A stretch of DNA of 34,924 nt from positions 48,774-83,697 of the forward strand of contig DKKL01000049.1 of NCBI GenBank assembly GCA_002455255.1, in the 5' to 3' direction. The notes below the pieces were generated by a model. The model did no database searches. It was given only the letters and a program-made list of their open reading frames with translations, and had not been told where the DNA came from. Shown piece after piece: positions 33,662-34,924 of this stretch (within the stretch, counting starts at the first letter, position 1; every line of letters begins with the position of its first letter). Source of the stretch: Candidatus Tepidiaquacellales bacterium UBA6667. GTDB taxonomy: Bacteria > Bacteroidota > Ignavibacteria > Tepidaquicellales > Tepidaquicellaceae. A program made the translations under genes and the position numbers.

Positions 33662-34924
33662 TTAATCGTCAAATGTTCCCTTATTATCAGGGTTTGATTC
33701 TTCCAATTCTATAGGATAAATTCCGGTAAAACATGCCGTACAATATCCTGTCTTTTCACATTTATACGGTACAGCCGCAAGTAAGTTTTCTTCTGATAGA
33801 TAATCTAACCGCGTTACTCCAAGCTCCTTTTTTATTCCGCTTATATCACTGTGTTTATTTGCTATCAGTTCATTCTTTGATGGGAAATCCATACCGTAAT
33901 AACACGGTGAAATAATCGGAGGTGATGTTATCTTCAGATGTGTCTCTATCGGGCTTGCTTTTTTTATTAAATCTATCAAAAGTTTTGATGTTGTCCCTCT
34001 TACAATCGAATCATCCACAACTACAACTTTCCTGTCTTTTAAAACTCCTCTTACGATATTAAATTTTGTTTTTACTTTAAATTCACGTTTATCTTGTCCG
34101 GGCTGAATAAATGTTCTCCCTACATAGTGGCTTCTTATCAGTCCTATCTCGTGTTTTATATTTTTATTTTTCTTTACACTTTTTGTGAAATATCCGAGTG
34201 TTGCCGTATTTGATGAATCGGGTACATTTATAACCACTACTTTTTTTTCATTGCTGTCATTCACATTATCCTTATCAGGTGGCGGTGCCTGTACTGCAAG
34301 GGCTTTGCCAAGTTGTCTTCTCACTTTATCTACTTTTTCTCCGAATACCATACTGTCCGGTCTTGAGAAATATATATACTCAAATATACAGTGATGAAAT
34401 TTTTCTTCCTGTTTTAAAAAATATGATTTCACTTCACCTGTTTCTATTGTTTCTCTGTCAATCACAACAACTTCTCCCGGTTCAATTTCTCTCACATACT
34501 CCCCGCCAATTATATCAAGTGCCGTTGTCTCTGATGTAAATATTATACTCTCTCCAAGTTTACCCATACAAAACGGTCTCACTCCGTGCGGATCTCTCAC
34601 GGCAATCAGTTTATCATCTGTTAAAATTACAATTGAATATGCTCCTTTCACATAACTGAACGCATCTAATATTTTCTCTTCGATTTTCTCGGCTTTGCTT
34701 TTTGCTATCAGGTGAAGTATAATCTCGCTGTCGGTTGTCGTTTGAAATATTGTTCCTTCACTTTCAAGTTTTTTCCGTAAACCTTTTGTATTTGTCAGAT
34801 TTCCATTGTGTGATAATGCGAGATGTCCGTCTTTATAGTTCACCTTAAATGGCTGAACGTTTGCTCTGTTATCAGCGGCACCTGTTGTCGAATATCTGTT
34901 ATGACCTATTGCGGATGTCCCTTT
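33662..34924 (-). CDS. purF: Amidophosphoribosyltransferase, N-terminus cut by window edge
   Basis: The frame stays open to the last base, so 420 residues are present and the start lies outside; a GTG at 34843 is an internal Val codon, because the preceding codons read AIGHNRYSTTGAADNRANVQPFK, a core glutaminase-domain segment. The catalytic N-terminal Cys lies beyond the edge. The phosphoribosyltransferase domain has the PRPP motif VVVVDDSIVRGTT. Cysteines in HHCIFEY, SPPIISPCYYG and GYCTACFTG match the four ligands of the 4Fe-4S form known from Bacillus. It catalyses the first committed step of purine synthesis, from PRPP and glutamine to phosphoribosylamine. An insert rich in Pro, Asp and Asn (AQAPPPDKDNVNDSNEKK) precedes VVVINVPDSSNTA. 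Confidence 0.95.
   Translation of the reverse strand, partial: KGTSAIGHNRYSTTGAADNRANVQPFKVNYKDGHLALSHNGNLTNTKGLRKKLESEGTIFQTTTDSEIILHLIAKSKAEKIEEKILDAFSYVKGAYSIVILTDDKLIAVRDPHGVRPFCMGKLGESIIFTSETTALDIIGGEYVREIEPGEVVVIDRETIETGEVKSYFLKQEEKFHHCIFEYIYFSRPDSMVFGEKVDKVRRQLGKALAVQAPPPDKDNVNDSNEKKVVVINVPDSSNTATLGYFTKSVKKNKNIKHEIGLIRSHYVGRTFIQPGQDKREFKVKTKFNIVRGVLKDRKVVVVDDSIVRGTTSKLLIDLIKKASPIETHLKITSPPIISPCYYGMDFPSKNELIANKHSDISGIKKELGVTRLDYLSEENLLAAVPYKCEKTGYCTACFTGIYPIELEESNPDNKGTFDD

Noticed and set aside
34841..34843. GTG as start of purF
   Set aside because: The frame continues upstream to the window edge through conserved glutaminase-domain residues (AIGHNRYSTTG), so this codon is internal.

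Overview
The window looks like a low-GC chromosome segment from the Bacteroidota/Ignavibacteriota side of the FCB group. This is inferred from a C-terminal type IX secretion sorting domain with the 'NYPNPFNP' signature, an outer-membrane DUF5916 protein, heptose/LPS genes with TamB, frequent TTG starts, few clear Shine-Dalgarno sites, and dense families of short intergenic repeats. No rRNA, tRNA, transposase or cas gene was seen.

Layout. (1) 1-7231 is mostly minus strand: a truncated AAA ATPase preceded by a double palindrome; a nitrosative-stress group (Crp/Fnr regulator, RIC-type Fe-S repair protein, cytochrome c lipoprotein) with a perfect Fnr-type box; a repeat-filled gap (3000-3537); a GH16-like lipoprotein with a strong terminator; and a CBM9-like/DUF5916 outer-membrane protein. 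(2) 7347-10626 plus: an overlapping three-gene operon of MFS transporter, cytochrome P450 and a freestanding E2/CAT-type acyltransferase domain. (3) 10721-14687 minus: two sensor histidine kinases and a small unrecognised protein. (4) 14761-21272 plus: universal stress protein, DNA polymerase I, hldD, and a secreted peptidylarginine/agmatine deiminase-like enzyme. (5) 21273-24108: an accessory island with three families of short repeats around one AAA ATPase-DUF4143 gene. (6) 24109-32278 plus: hldA, hldC, tamB, rnr. (7) 32313-34924 minus: aminopeptidase P and a purF cut by the window edge.

The most unusual structure is in the island. Four 57-bp copies of a nested palindrome (P1-P4) flank the ATPase-DUF4143 gene, two on each side; the inner pair lies 33 bp before its start and 8 bp after its stop. 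Each copy is two adjacent hairpins built from the same arm (arm, loop, arm', spacer, arm, loop, arm') inside an outer dyad. A 33-bp element of the same design but unrelated sequence (P0) lies 16 bp before the start of the other AAA ATPase, at the left end of the window. Two P-loop ATPases, each with its own double-hairpin element immediately upstream, suggest a class of ATPase with a matched DNA or RNA site. The architecture is read directly; the functional link is inference.

The island separates hldD from hldA-hldC, so it sits inside a set of genes serving one pathway, ADP-heptose synthesis for LPS.
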